A DNA stretch of 22,535 nucleotides from positions 1 to 22,535 of the forward strand of contig DAIDJT010000010.1 in NCBI GenBank assembly GCA_027451265.1. The letters are read 5' to 3'. Position numbers and translations under genes: made by a program. Positions 1-8,012 of this stretch are shown piece after piece. How positions within the stretch are numbered: the stretch's first letter is position 1; every line of letters starts with the position of its first letter. A model generated the notes under the pieces. It was not told the origin of the DNA and ran no database searches. It was given only the letters and a program-made list of their open reading frames with translations. This stretch comes from Bacteroidales bacterium (GTDB lineage Bacteria; Bacteroidota; Bacteroidia; Bacteroidales; VadinHA17).

Positions 1-165
1 TATCCTATACGGGTTACATTATGGCGTGATTCACAGCTTCATCCTATGAGCTGCGCCAGCGCCAATTATATAACCTGAATTCTTTCATCATCACAAACAT
101 AGTAATTTATTTCAGTTATAACACCTTTCAGGTATATAATTTAAAGCATCTGAAATAAAAAACTT
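1..165. other. Noncoding region downstream of leuB with a 10-bp inverted repeat
   Basis: No coding frame was recognised here. The stretch follows the leuB stop codon and is AT-rich. A perfect 10-bp inverted repeat, TTTATTTCAG at 106-115 and CTGAAATAAA at 150-159, is separated by 34 bases. A further TTTCAG at 126-131 could compete for the same partner. It may mark the 3' end of the ilv-leu transcript, but the loop is long and there is no clean U-run after it on the minus strand, so calling it a terminator would be a guess. Confidence 0.35.
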
Positions 166-1245
166 TTATCCATTGTCTGAAAGTCTTTTCACAAGGCCCC
201 TGATATGCTCCCCGACTTCAGAAGTTGAGTGAGGGTTCCCTGCGTCAAGATCGCTTGTTACAACACCTTCGTTTACAGCTTCTTCCACTGCCCGTACTAT
301 CCAACCCGCCTCCTTCGCAAGACCGAAGCTCAGCTCCAGCATCATGGCAGCGGAGAGAATCGTTCCCACAGGGTTAGCGATATTTTTCCCTGCTGCCTGC
401 GGGAACGAGCCGTGGATTGGCTCATAGAGCGAAGCTGAAAGTCCTATTGATGCCGATGGTAGCATCCCGATGGAGCCGGTTATAACGCTCGCCTCGTCGG
501 AGAGGATGTCTCCGAACATATTCTCGGTAACGATAACATCAAAAACTGACGGGTTCCTGATGAGCTGCATTGCGGCGTTATCAACGAACATGAAGTCCAT
601 TTCAAGCTCCGGGTAATCCCCGGCTATCTTCTTTGCCGTTTCGCGCCAGAGCCGTGATGTTGCCAGCACATTGGCTTTGTCAATCACTGTCACTTTCTTT
701 CTTCGCTGCATTGCATACCGGCAACCCAGGTGCACCACACGCTCAATCTCATAACGGCTGTATGTGCAGGTGTCATATGCTGTCAGCCCGTCTTCGGAGC
801 GCCCCCGGGGCTTCCCGAAGTAAATTCCGCCTGTCAGCTCGCGGATCATCACAATGTCTGTTCCTGCAACTGTCTCCTCCTTCAGGGGTGACATGCCGGC
901 CAGTGCCGGGAAGCTTTTTACCGGCCTGACATTGGCGTACAGTCCCAGCTCGCTCCTCATCCTTAGCAATCCCTGCTCAGGTCTTACCTTTGCAGAAGGA
1001 TCATTGTCATACCTTGGATGGCCGATGGCACCGAAGAGAATTGCATCCGCACTGCGGCAGATGGCAAGTGTCTCATCAGGAAACGGATTTCCTGTACGGT
1101 CTATGGCCACGGCGCCGACAAGCCCCTCTGTAAAGCTGAAGCAGTGGCCGGCCGCCTCTCCTGTGACCTCCAGGACCTTGACTGCCTGTTCAATAACCTC
1201 CGGACCTATACCGTCTCCGGGAAGGAGAGCTATCTTATAATTCAT
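166..1245 (-). CDS. leuB: 3-isopropylmalate dehydrogenase
   Basis: This 359-residue cytosolic enzyme oxidises and decarboxylates 3-isopropylmalate to 2-oxoisocaproate with NAD+, the third step of leucine synthesis. The N-terminus carries LLPGDGIGPEV. Further in are RxRxELGLYANVRPV, the RELTGGIYFGKPRG segment and VTENMFGDILSDEAS, which supplies metal-binding aspartates. EPIHGSFPQAAGKNIANP, near residue 280, is the NAD-binding signature. Length and motifs are normal for the family. It is the last gene of the operon, and its start lies 11 nt inside the 3' end of the cimA-like gene, which suggests translational coupling. If the cimA-like neighbour makes citramalate, LeuB would also process 3-methylmalate to 2-oxobutyrate. 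Confidence 0.96.
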   Translation of the reverse strand: MNYKIALLPGDGIGPEVIEQAVKVLEVTGEAAGHCFSFTEGLVGAVAIDRTGNPFPDETLAICRSADAILFGAIGHPRYDNDPSAKVRPEQGLLRMRSELGLYANVRPVKSFPALAGMSPLKEETVAGTDIVMIRELTGGIYFGKPRGRSEDGLTAYDTCTYSRYEIERVVHLGCRYAMQRRKKVTVIDKANVLATSRLWRETAKKIAGDYPELEMDFMFVDNAAMQLIRNPSVFDVIVTENMFGDILSDEASVITGSIGMLPSASIGLSASLYEPIHGSFPQAAGKNIANPVGTILSAAMMLELSFGLAKEAGWIVRAVEEAVNEGVVTSDLDAGNPHSTSEVGEHIRGLVKRLSDNG

Positions 1246-2797
1246 TCGCTATTTCAATTAGTTTGTTGTATTCCCGGTTTGTTTCTGTACTGCAAATGAT
1301 GTTGAGCATCTTTTCCGTTGCCTTGATAGCCGCCTCGGTCTGATCGGCATCAAGCCCCCTGGTTCTGAACTCCCTGCCGTTATGATTCCATCTGATGACG
1401 GTTTCAACCAGGGCGTCGGTTTTTCCTCCGGGGGGAATAGACACCTCGTAATCAGTCAGCAGGGGCAGAGAGATGCCCAGCGATTCATATATCTTTCTAA
1501 GGGCTTTCATAAATGCATCATACTGCCCGTCGCCGGCGGCGGTCTCCTGGTGAAGTATGCCGTCAATCTCCACCTGTACGCTTGCCGAGGGCTTAAGACC
1601 GCAGGTGAGATTGAGCGAGTAGTTCCGGATGAAGACCCTGTAACCCGAACGGTCATCGCCAAGGACATCGGCAATTATAAATGGGAGGTCATCGCGTGTG
1701 ACGCTCTCCTTCTTGTCTCCCAGTTCTATCACCCGCTCCGTCACCCTGGCTATCAGTTCCGGGCTCAGCTCCAGCCCGAACTCCTCCAGGTTTTTCCGGA
1801 TGGTGGCCTTACCCGACTGCTTGCCAAGTGCATATTCTCTCTTTCTTCCGAATCTCTCCGGGCTGAGGTTGCTGCAGTAGAGATTATCCTTACGGTCGCC
1901 GTCAGCGTGCACGCCCGAGGTCTGGGTGAAGACATTTGCCCCTATGACCGGCTTATTAACCGGTATCCTGATGCCGCTGAATTTTTCCACCATCCGGCTG
2001 ACACGTGTAATCTCATACTCGTTTACATCCGTTTCGGCATTGAGGTGGTCTCTCAGAAGTGCTAAAACGCTCGACAGAGGAGCATTGCCTGCTCTCTCAC
2101 CCAGACCGTTCACCGTTGTATGCACCCCTTTTACCCCGGCTTTCACAGCCGAAAAAACATTGGCAACAGAGAGGTCGTAGTCGTTATGAGGGTGAAAATC
2201 AAAATGGACCTCAGGGTAACCGGAAGTCATCTGTGCGCAGAAATGCCATGTCTGGTCAGGATTCAGGATGCCAAGGGTGTCAGGAAGCATGATCCTCCTG
2301 ATGTTGTTGCCGGCAAGGGCGTCAACCATCCGGAAGACATACCCCGGTGATGAAAGCATACCGTTTGACCAGTCTTCAAGGTAAATATTGACAGCCATGC
2401 CTTTGATGTCAGCCATTGCAATTATATGGAGGATATCGCTTATGTGCTCATCCGGGGTCTTCCTGAGCTGCTTTTCAAGGTGACGCAGTGATCCCTTGCA
2501 GAGCAGGTTTATCACCTTTCCTCCGGCTTCACTGATCCATTCAAGAGAACCGGTGCCATCAACGAAACCAAGAACCTCCACCCTGTCAAGCATTCCGTTC
2601 TGTTCAGCCCATGAGGTTATAAGGCGCACCGCCTCCTGCTCTCCGGGCGAGACCCTCGCCGAAGCCACCTCAATGCGGTCGGCCTTCAGATCCCTCAGGA
2701 GCATTGTAGCTATATGCAGCTTCTCGAGAGGCGAGTAGGAGACACCCTGCGTCTGTTCGCCGTCCCTGAGGGTGGTATCAAGTATTTCCACTTTCAC
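1235..2797 (-). CDS. cimA: Second LeuA-type synthase, probable (R)-citramalate synthase
   Basis: This 520-residue member of the DRE-TIM metallolyase family resembles 2-isopropylmalate, citramalate and homocitrate synthases. The start MKVEILDTTLRDGEQTQG holds the catalytic Arg-Asp of the barrel. FDFHPHNDYDLSVAN supplies the two metal-binding histidines. NGLGERAGNAPL and SGVHADGD follow, and the last ~130 residues look like the LeuA regulatory domain. It is clearly different from the leuA product three genes upstream in the operon. Because it sits between leuD and leuB and no ilvA is present, the most economical role is condensing pyruvate with acetyl-CoA to citramalate, feeding isoleucine synthesis through LeuCD and LeuB. 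Substrate choice cannot be read from sequence alone, and a second isopropylmalate synthase remains possible. Its ATG overlaps the leuD stop (ATGA). Confidence 0.8.
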   Translation of the reverse strand: MKVEILDTTLRDGEQTQGVSYSPLEKLHIATMLLRDLKADRIEVASARVSPGEQEAVRLITSWAEQNGMLDRVEVLGFVDGTGSLEWISEAGGKVINLLCKGSLRHLEKQLRKTPDEHISDILHIIAMADIKGMAVNIYLEDWSNGMLSSPGYVFRMVDALAGNNIRRIMLPDTLGILNPDQTWHFCAQMTSGYPEVHFDFHPHNDYDLSVANVFSAVKAGVKGVHTTVNGLGERAGNAPLSSVLALLRDHLNAETDVNEYEITRVSRMVEKFSGIRIPVNKPVIGANVFTQTSGVHADGDRKDNLYCSNLSPERFGRKREYALGKQSGKATIRKNLEEFGLELSPELIARVTERVIELGDKKESVTRDDLPFIIADVLGDDRSGYRVFIRNYSLNLTCGLKPSASVQVEIDGILHQETAAGDGQYDAFMKALRKIYESLGISLPLLTDYEVSIPPGGKTDALVETVIRWNHNGREFRTRGLDADQTEAAIKATEKMLNIICSTETNREYNKLIEIANEL

Positions 2798-3390
2798 GGG
2801 TGCCTGTTTTTCTCAAACGCCAATATCTCCTCTTTCATCGAAAGGAGATAATCAATATTATCCAACCCCTTTATGAGGCATTCCTTTCTGAAGGGGTCTA
2901 CCGGGAACCCTGACTGCAATCGCGCTTCAGGAACCGAGAGAACCTGGCCTGGCAGGTCTATCCTCACCATGGAGGATGGCCGGGCTGTGACAAGCTCTGT
3001 CAGTTGTGCCAGGAACGCCGTTGTGACCGTGACTGTCAGCAGTCCGTTGTTCAGGGCGTTATTCATAAATATGTCTGCGAATGAGTCAGATACAACCGCC
3101 CTGAAGCCGTGGCCGGTGATGGCCCAGACTGCATGTTCCCTGCTTGAGCCGCAGCCGAAGTTGCTCCCGGTGATTAGTATCTCTCCCCTGAATTCAGGCT
3201 GGTTGAGCACAAATCCCGGAACAGGGCTGCCGTCACTTGCATAACGCCAGTCGCGGAAAAGTTTCTCACCGAATCCTTCCCTGACGGTCGCGCTCAGAAA
3301 GCGTGCAGGGATTATCTGGTCAGTGTCAATATTGGCCAGGGGCATCGGGATGGCTGTTGATTCAAGTATTGTGAATTCCCTTCTTTTCAT
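2794..3390 (-). CDS. leuD: 3-isopropylmalate dehydratase small subunit
   Basis: This 198-residue swivel-domain subunit pairs with LeuC to isomerise 2-isopropylmalate to 3-isopropylmalate. Typical features are PLANIDTDQIIPARFL near residue 20, the GSNFGCGSSREHAVWAI loop near residue 77 and the FADIFMNNALNNGLL segment. Length is normal. It lies 22 bases after leuC and overlaps the cimA-like start by 4 nt, so LeuC and LeuD should be made together. LeuCD is likely shared between the leucine and citramalate routes if the downstream synthase is a citramalate synthase. Confidence 0.95.
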   Translation of the reverse strand: MKRREFTILESTAIPMPLANIDTDQIIPARFLSATVREGFGEKLFRDWRYASDGSPVPGFVLNQPEFRGEILITGSNFGCGSSREHAVWAITGHGFRAVVSDSFADIFMNNALNNGLLTVTVTTAFLAQLTELVTARPSSMVRIDLPGQVLSVPEARLQSGFPVDPFRKECLIKGLDNIDYLLSMKEEILAFEKNRHP

Positions 3391-3412
3391 TTTTCATCAG
3401 TGCCTTTAATCA

Positions 3413-4861
3413 TTAATGCCATATTAATTCCCTGGGATCAGTAATTTTTCCGGTCACTGCCGCTGCAGCAGCCACAAGCGGGCCTGCCAGAAGTGTCCTT
3501 GCGCCGGGCCCCTGTCTTCCCTCGAAGTTGCGGTTTGATGTTGAGACCGCGTATTTTCCAGGCGGGATCTTATCCTCATTCATTGCCAGGCATGACGAAC
3601 AGCCCGGTTGTCTCATCTCAAACCCTGCCAGCCTCAGGGTCTCTGTCAGGCCCTCCCGTTGTGCCTGCCGTGCCACCTGCTGTGATCCGGGAACTATCAG
3701 GGCAGTCACACCTGCAGCTTTTTTCTTCCCGGCAACAGCTGCGGTAAAGAGCCTGAGATCTTCAATCCGGCCGTTGGTGCAACTCCCCAGGAATACATAG
3801 TCGATCGGGTGTCCGAGCAGTCTCATGCCGGGCCTGAATCCCATATATTCGAGCGATTTCATATAGGAACAGCCGGCTGAGTGTCCTGCCTCAGAGGCTG
3901 CCGGGTCGGTTTCACCATGAACCCGGCCTGTCTCACCGGGATAAGGAATGACTCCGTCGACGGCCATGCCCATGCCGGGATTGGTTCCGTATGTTATCAT
4001 CGGTGGTACTCCGGAAGCGTCAAAGCTGATTTCTTTGTCAAACCGGGCTTCGCTGTCACTCCTCAGAGAGTACCAAAGGTGAACAAGGTGAGAAAATGCC
4101 GGGTTTTCTGTCAGAGACGGTATCTGTGACAGCCATCCGAAGGTTACCTCATCAGGTGCAATCAGTCCGCCGCGTGCCCCCATCTCTATGCTCATGTTGC
4201 ATACAGTCATCCGTGCCTCCATGCTGAGATTCCTGACAGCCTCACCCGCATATTCGACGAAGCAACCTGTGGCGCCGCCGGTTGTGAGTGAAGCAATGAT
4301 ATCAAGTATCAGGTCTTTGGAAGTAACCCCCTCAGACAATTTCCCATTAACATTGATCCTCATCTGTTTGGGTCTGGCCTGTAGCAGGCATTGTGTTGCG
4401 AGCACCATCTCCACTTCGCTTGTGCCTATCCCGAAAGCTATTGTACCGAAGGCGCCATGGGTTGAGGTGTGGCTGTCACCGCATACTATTGTCATTCCCG
4501 GAAGGGTGTAACCCTGTTCGGGCCCGGTGACGTGAACTATGCCGTTGCCGGGGTCACCCATCCCGAAGTAAGTGATGCCCGCAATACGGCAGTTATCCTC
4601 CAGGGTCTCCACCTGTGAACGGGATACAGGGTCAGAAATGGGCAGATGCTGGTTCAGGGTGGGTATGTTATGATCAGCGGTGGCAACGGTCCTCTCAGGC
4701 CTGAAGATACTTACACCCCTCTGACGCAGGCCGCTGAAGGCCTGAGGGCTTGTCACCTCGTGGATATAGTGGCGGTCAATATAGAGAACATCAGGTCCCC
4801 CGCTTACAGACCTGACCACATGTGAATCCCAGATCTTGTCAAAGAGTGTCTTTCCGCCCAT
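3413..4861 (-). CDS. leuC: 3-isopropylmalate dehydratase large subunit
   Basis: This 482-residue aconitase-family subunit carries the [4Fe-4S] cluster. The N-terminus GKTLFDKIWDSHVV is the usual LeuC start. VCGDSHTSTHGAFG near residue 145 is conserved, and the cluster cysteines are in FLGSCTNGR and in QPGCSSCLAMN. It is slightly longer than many bacterial LeuC proteins because of extra residues around TDPAASEAGHSAGCSYMK. The start codon lies 23 nt inside the leuA 3' end. With LeuD it forms the isomerase that follows LeuA in leucine synthesis. Confidence 0.95.
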   Translation of the reverse strand: MGGKTLFDKIWDSHVVRSVSGGPDVLYIDRHYIHEVTSPQAFSGLRQRGVSIFRPERTVATADHNIPTLNQHLPISDPVSRSQVETLEDNCRIAGITYFGMGDPGNGIVHVTGPEQGYTLPGMTIVCGDSHTSTHGAFGTIAFGIGTSEVEMVLATQCLLQARPKQMRINVNGKLSEGVTSKDLILDIIASLTTGGATGCFVEYAGEAVRNLSMEARMTVCNMSIEMGARGGLIAPDEVTFGWLSQIPSLTENPAFSHLVHLWYSLRSDSEARFDKEISFDASGVPPMITYGTNPGMGMAVDGVIPYPGETGRVHGETDPAASEAGHSAGCSYMKSLEYMGFRPGMRLLGHPIDYVFLGSCTNGRIEDLRLFTAAVAGKKKAAGVTALIVPGSQQVARQAQREGLTETLRLAGFEMRQPGCSSCLAMNEDKIPPGKYAVSTSNRNFEGRQGPGARTLLAGPLVAAAAAVTGKITDPRELIWH

Positions 4862-6356
4862 TGTCTATTTTTGAAATTGCATCAATGAATGCTTCAACAG
4901 ATGCAGTTATTATATCAGTGTTTGCGGAGAATCCGTAATGGATATTTCCTGCATGTTCAACCTGGATGTGAACCTTGCCCATGTCATCACTGCCCCTGGT
5001 GATGGCCTGTATCAGGAACTCCTCAAGATGTACGTTCTCATGTATCAGATGCTTCACGGCGGTGAAGGCAGCATCTATGGGTCCGTTGCCGGGAGCCGTT
5101 GAGGTGTGCACCTCACCGTTGATCCTTATTCCCACTGTGGCTACAGGCATGACTGAGTTGCCGCAAAGGACCTGCAGCGACTCCAGTTTGAGCCGCTTTT
5201 CTCCCCGGAAGACCTCACCCGACAGTATCCTGATGTCTTCATCATTGATTTCTTTCTTTTTGTCGGCAAGCATCAGGAAGCGGTGGTAAATCTCGTCAAG
5301 TTCCTCCTTGCCCAGCTCTATACCCAGCGCTTCCAGCCGGTGGTTCAGAGCAGCCCTTCCGCTTCTGGCGGTAAGGATGATTGATGATTCCCTGACACCT
5401 ACCTCCTTCGGATCAATAATCTCATAATTTTCCCTTTTCTTCAGTACGCCATCCTGGTGAATGCCGGATGAGTGAGCAAAGGCATTGCGGCCGACAATGG
5501 CCTTGTTCGGCTGGACCGGCATGCTCATCAGTGTGGAGACGAGCCTGCTGGTGCTGAAAATAAGTTTTGGCCTGATGCCGGTGGAGAGGTTAATGTCATG
5601 GTGGTTCTTTATTATCATAGCCACCTCCTCGAGCGAGGTGTTGCCGGCCCGCTCACCGATACCATTGATTGTCACCTCAGCCTGCCGTGCCCCGTTGATG
5701 AGACCCATAACAGTGTTGGCGGTTGCCATTCCAAGGTCATTGTGACAGTGGGTGGAGAGGATGGCACGGTCAATATTGGGGACATTCTCAATGAGATACC
5801 TGATCTTACTTCCGTACTCTTCGGGCAGGCAGTAACCTGTGGTGTCGGGTATGTTTACAACGGTTGCTCCGGCTTTTATAACCGCCTCCGTTACCCTGGC
5901 GAGATACCCGTTTTCACTGCGGCCTGCATCTTCCGCATAGAATTCCACATCATCAGTGAATTTCCTGGCGTATTTAACCGCATCAACAGCTCTTTTGATA
6001 ATCTCTTCCGGGGTGGTCCTGATCTTGTATTGAATATGCCAGGGTGAGGTTCCGATGCCGGTGTGTATCCGCTTTCGTTCAGCATATTGCAGAGCTTCGG
6101 CAGCCACCTCAATGTCCTTCTTTACTGCCCGGGTAAGGGCGCATATGACCGGCTCCCTCACGGCCTTCGATATCTCAACCACTGAACGGAAGTCGCCCGG
6201 GCTTGAAACCGGGAAGCCTGCTTCAATAACGTCAACGCCCAACGCTTCGAGCGCCTTTGCCACTTCGATCTTTTCAACTGTATTGAGCTGGCATCCCGGC
6301 ACCTGTTCCCCGTCACGGAGGGTGGTATCAAAGAAAATAACCTTGTTTTTATCCAT
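4839..6356 (-). CDS. leuA: 2-isopropylmalate synthase
   Basis: This 505-residue enzyme condenses 2-oxoisovalerate with acetyl-CoA, the committed step to leucine. The barrel start reads IFFDTTLRDGEQVPG. Metal-binding histidines are in STHCHNDLGMATAN, followed by NGIGERAGNTSLEE and SSGIHQDGVLK. The C-terminal ~120 residues form the LeuA allosteric domain (GNSVMPVATVGIRINGE and following), consistent with leucine feedback, although binding residues were not checked individually. It is 16 bases downstream of ilvC and overlaps leuC. Of the two synthases in the operon, this is the one matching the classic bacterial LeuA pattern. Confidence 0.94.
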   Translation of the reverse strand: MDKNKVIFFDTTLRDGEQVPGCQLNTVEKIEVAKALEALGVDVIEAGFPVSSPGDFRSVVEISKAVREPVICALTRAVKKDIEVAAEALQYAERKRIHTGIGTSPWHIQYKIRTTPEEIIKRAVDAVKYARKFTDDVEFYAEDAGRSENGYLARVTEAVIKAGATVVNIPDTTGYCLPEEYGSKIRYLIENVPNIDRAILSTHCHNDLGMATANTVMGLINGARQAEVTINGIGERAGNTSLEEVAMIIKNHHDINLSTGIRPKLIFSTSRLVSTLMSMPVQPNKAIVGRNAFAHSSGIHQDGVLKKRENYEIIDPKEVGVRESSIILTARSGRAALNHRLEALGIELGKEELDEIYHRFLMLADKKKEINDEDIRILSGEVFRGEKRLKLESLQVLCGNSVMPVATVGIRINGEVHTSTAPGNGPIDAAFTAVKHLIHENVHLEEFLIQAITRGSDDMGKVHIQVEHAGNIHYGFSANTDIITASVEAFIDAISKIDNGRKDTL

Positions 6357-6372
6357 GATTTCCGCCGTGAGG

Positions 6373-7422
6373 TTATCTGTTGTCCGGTCTCAGTTTCCTG
6401 ACGGCCGCACCTGCCCTCCAGAGTTCCGAGGATCCCATTTCAGCAAGTTCGGCATTAAGCTGTTCCCTGTACCCGGAGGCTCCTGTTGAGGTGAGCACCC
6501 TGACGCACTCCTCACCGGAGCTTACTTTTTCATAAAGTTCCCTGAAGACCGGGAGGGTTGCCTCCCTGAACCTGGGTTTCCAGTCGAGTGCTCCTCGCTG
6601 TGCCGTTGCGCTGCAGTTGGCATACATCCAGTCCATCCCTTTCTCGTCAACAAGCCTGATAAGGCTTTGCGTGAGTTCCTCAACAGTCTCGTTGAACGCT
6701 TCTGACGGTGAGTGGCCGTTGTCGCGCAGCACCTGGTACTGGGCTTCCATGATTCCCTCAAGTGCACCCATAAGTACACCCCGTTCGCCGGTGAGGTCGC
6801 TGAAGACCTCCTTCTCAAAGGTGGTGGGAAACAGGTATCCTGAACCAATGGCTATACCCAGGGCCAGAACCCGCTCTTCAGCCCTGCCTGTGAAATCCTG
6901 GAAGACCGAGAAGCTTGAGTTGATACCTGCACCTGCAAGAAAGTTGCGTCTGACGCTTGTACCCGAGCCTTTCGGGGCACATAGTATCACATCGATGTCA
7001 GCTGACGGTATTACTCCTGTATGTTCCTTATATGTGATTGAAAAGCCATGTGAAAAATAGAGTGCCTTTCCCCTGGTGAGGTAAGGCCTGATCACCGGCC
7101 ACAGTATCCGCTGGGCGGCGTCTGATACCAGGTATTGTATGATAGTTCCGCGGCCAGCCGCCTCCTCCGGGGTGAACAGTGTCAGGCCCGGAACAAATCC
7201 GTCTGCAACAGCCCGGTCCCAGTCGGCCATGAACTCCGGCGCCTGGCCTACAATCACGTTTATGCCGTTGTCACGCATGTTCATGGCCTGTGCCGGCCCC
7301 TGAACGCCGTAACCAATGACGGCAACAACCTCATCCTTAAGTGCTTCGCGTGCTTTTAAAAGTGGGAACTCCTGCCTTGTCACCACATTCTCAACTACTC
7401 CTCCAAAATCAATCCTTGCCAT
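6373..7422 (-). CDS. ilvC: Ketol-acid reductoisomerase (short class I type) with atypical cofactor loop
   Basis: This 349-residue enzyme isomerises and reduces acetolactate or acetohydroxybutyrate in valine and isoleucine synthesis. The Rossmann motif VIGYGVQGPAQA is at about residues 35-46. FSHGF, APKGSGTSVRRNF, DLTGERGVLMGALEG (Mg-binding Asp and Glu) and SEAFNETVEELTQSL follow, and the end RKLRPDNR is typical of Bacteroidota IlvC. The loop after the second beta strand, residues 60-69, reads QAPEFMADWD. Known NADPH-dependent relatives carry Arg/Lys and Ser/Thr there to bind the 2'-phosphate, and these are missing here, so NADH use is possible. The gene is 29 bases after ilvN. Confidence 0.95.
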   Translation of the reverse strand: MARIDFGGVVENVVTRQEFPLLKAREALKDEVVAVIGYGVQGPAQAMNMRDNGINVIVGQAPEFMADWDRAVADGFVPGLTLFTPEEAAGRGTIIQYLVSDAAQRILWPVIRPYLTRGKALYFSHGFSITYKEHTGVIPSADIDVILCAPKGSGTSVRRNFLAGAGINSSFSVFQDFTGRAEERVLALGIAIGSGYLFPTTFEKEVFSDLTGERGVLMGALEGIMEAQYQVLRDNGHSPSEAFNETVEELTQSLIRLVDEKGMDWMYANCSATAQRGALDWKPRFREATLPVFRELYEKVSSGEECVRVLTSTGASGYREQLNAELAEMGSSELWRAGAAVRKLRPDNR

Positions 7423-7451
7423 AATGAATATCTGTTAGGTTAGTGTTTAGT

Positions 7452-8012
7452 TTAATTATAAAATTCAAGTGTCTCCTGGTGCGCGCCCCGTTCCTCATCC
7501 ATCTCCCGGAGGTAGGCGTTCAGCTCTTTTACCTGCCGTGTGACAGCCACCCGCCCTGAGCTGACAAACTGCAGCACGCCGCACGGTTTAAGCAGAGCGA
7601 GCAGCTCTTTAATCTCTGCCCCGGAACCGCTCTTCTCCACCACGATGTATTCGGGAGTCACCTCGAGTATCCGGGCATGGTGTTTCCTGACGATGTCACC
7701 TATCATGCTGCCTGACATCAGGCCCCTTGTTGTGACCTTATATAGAGCCATCTCCTGGCAGATTATTTCGGACGAAGTGTGCACGAATACCTTGAGCACA
7801 TCAACCACTTTTTCTATCTGCCGGGCAACTTTTTCCACCATCTCAGGCGTTGTCCGGACCACCATAGTAAGCATCTGTACACCAGGTACCGCTGATTCCG
7901 AGGCGGTTATGCTTTTAATGTTTATCTGCCTCCGGGTCAGGATAAGGGTTATCCTGCTGAGTATCCCGATATGATTTTCGCTGAAGAGCGAGATGGTAAA
8001 CTCCTGTTTCAT
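7452..8012 (-). CDS. ilvN: Acetolactate synthase small (regulatory) subunit
   Basis: This 186-residue ACT-domain protein binds the catalytic IlvB subunit and confers feedback inhibition by branched-chain amino acids. The N-terminal ACT domain (about residues 3-75) starts FTISLFSENHIGILSRIT and continues RRQINIKSITASES. The C-terminal half (LYKVTTRGLMSG onward) matches the second IlvN domain. Length is normal for the longer IlvN/IlvH form. Its ATG overlaps the ilvB stop in an ATGA junction, consistent with coupled synthesis of the two subunits. Confidence 0.94.
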   Translation of the reverse strand: MKQEFTISLFSENHIGILSRITLILTRRQINIKSITASESAVPGVQMLTMVVRTTPEMVEKVARQIEKVVDVLKVFVHTSSEIICQEMALYKVTTRGLMSGSMIGDIVRKHHARILEVTPEYIVVEKSGSGAEIKELLALLKPCGVLQFVSSGRVAVTRQVKELNAYLREMDEERGAHQETLEFYN

